From Fimisoma avicola (GTDB lineage Bacteria; Bacillota; Clostridia; Peptostreptococcales; Anaerovoracaceae), in assembly GCA_018714945.1 (NCBI GenBank), contig DVMO01000049.1, forward strand, positions 1-13,052: DNA of 13,052 nucleotides, in the 5' to 3' direction. Positions 13,035-13,052 of the stretch are shown here, one piece after another. The position numbers were made by a program, and so were the translations under genes. The stretch's first letter is position 1. Each line of letters starts with the position of its first letter. Below the pieces are notes generated by a model. It made no database searches, had not been told where the DNA came from, and worked only from the letters and a program-made list of their open reading frames with translations.

Positions 13035-13052
13035 ATCAACCTCATGCTGCGG

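Overview
This 13 kb window looks like chromosomal DNA of an obligately anaerobic Clostridia-type member of the Bacillota. The reasons are strong AGGAGG-type ribosome sites, heavy use of ATA/AGA/AGG codons at mid GC, a glycyl radical enzyme (GRE) with its radical-SAM activase, and several thiol/Fe-S redox proteins. This placement is an inference from gene content, not from a marker gene. I see no rRNA, tRNA, CRISPR array, insertion sequence or phage gene. No stretch longer than 300 bases lacks a gene.

Left part (1-4400). The window opens inside the last half of an AspT/YidE-type antiporter (+), followed by an M20 zinc peptidase (+). A strong shared terminator lies between the peptidase and a convergent cysteine-rich C_GCAxxG_C_C protein (-). 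That gene is divergent from a large FAD/NADH coenzyme A-disulfide-reductase-like enzyme with a C-terminal rhodanese domain (+). The two may form a thiol/sulfur redox unit sharing a 182-base control region.

Centre (4400-11800). This is the most interesting part. A minus-strand run holds a 628-residue AraC-type regulator with a metal-binding-type cupin at its N terminus and a long extra C-terminal domain. It overlaps by 8 bases a DUF2284 Fe-S protein gene, which is followed by a small AT-rich four-helix membrane protein preceded by a run of eight G. Divergent from the regulator is a compact plus-strand operon: an NAD-type short-chain dehydrogenase, a 789-residue GRE and its activating enzyme, closed by a strong terminator. 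The GRE has the glycyl loop (G763) and a single active-site cysteine (C429), but reads GCIQP where characterised lyases and dehydratases of this family usually read GCVEP. The acidic residue two positions after the cysteine is therefore glutamine. With no microcompartment genes in view, this is a good candidate for a GRE pathway of unknown substrate, probably switched by the cupin regulator.

Right part (11840-13052). A thioredoxin (-) and a GufA-type ZIP metal transporter (-) are ordinary housekeeping genes, convergent to the GRE operon.
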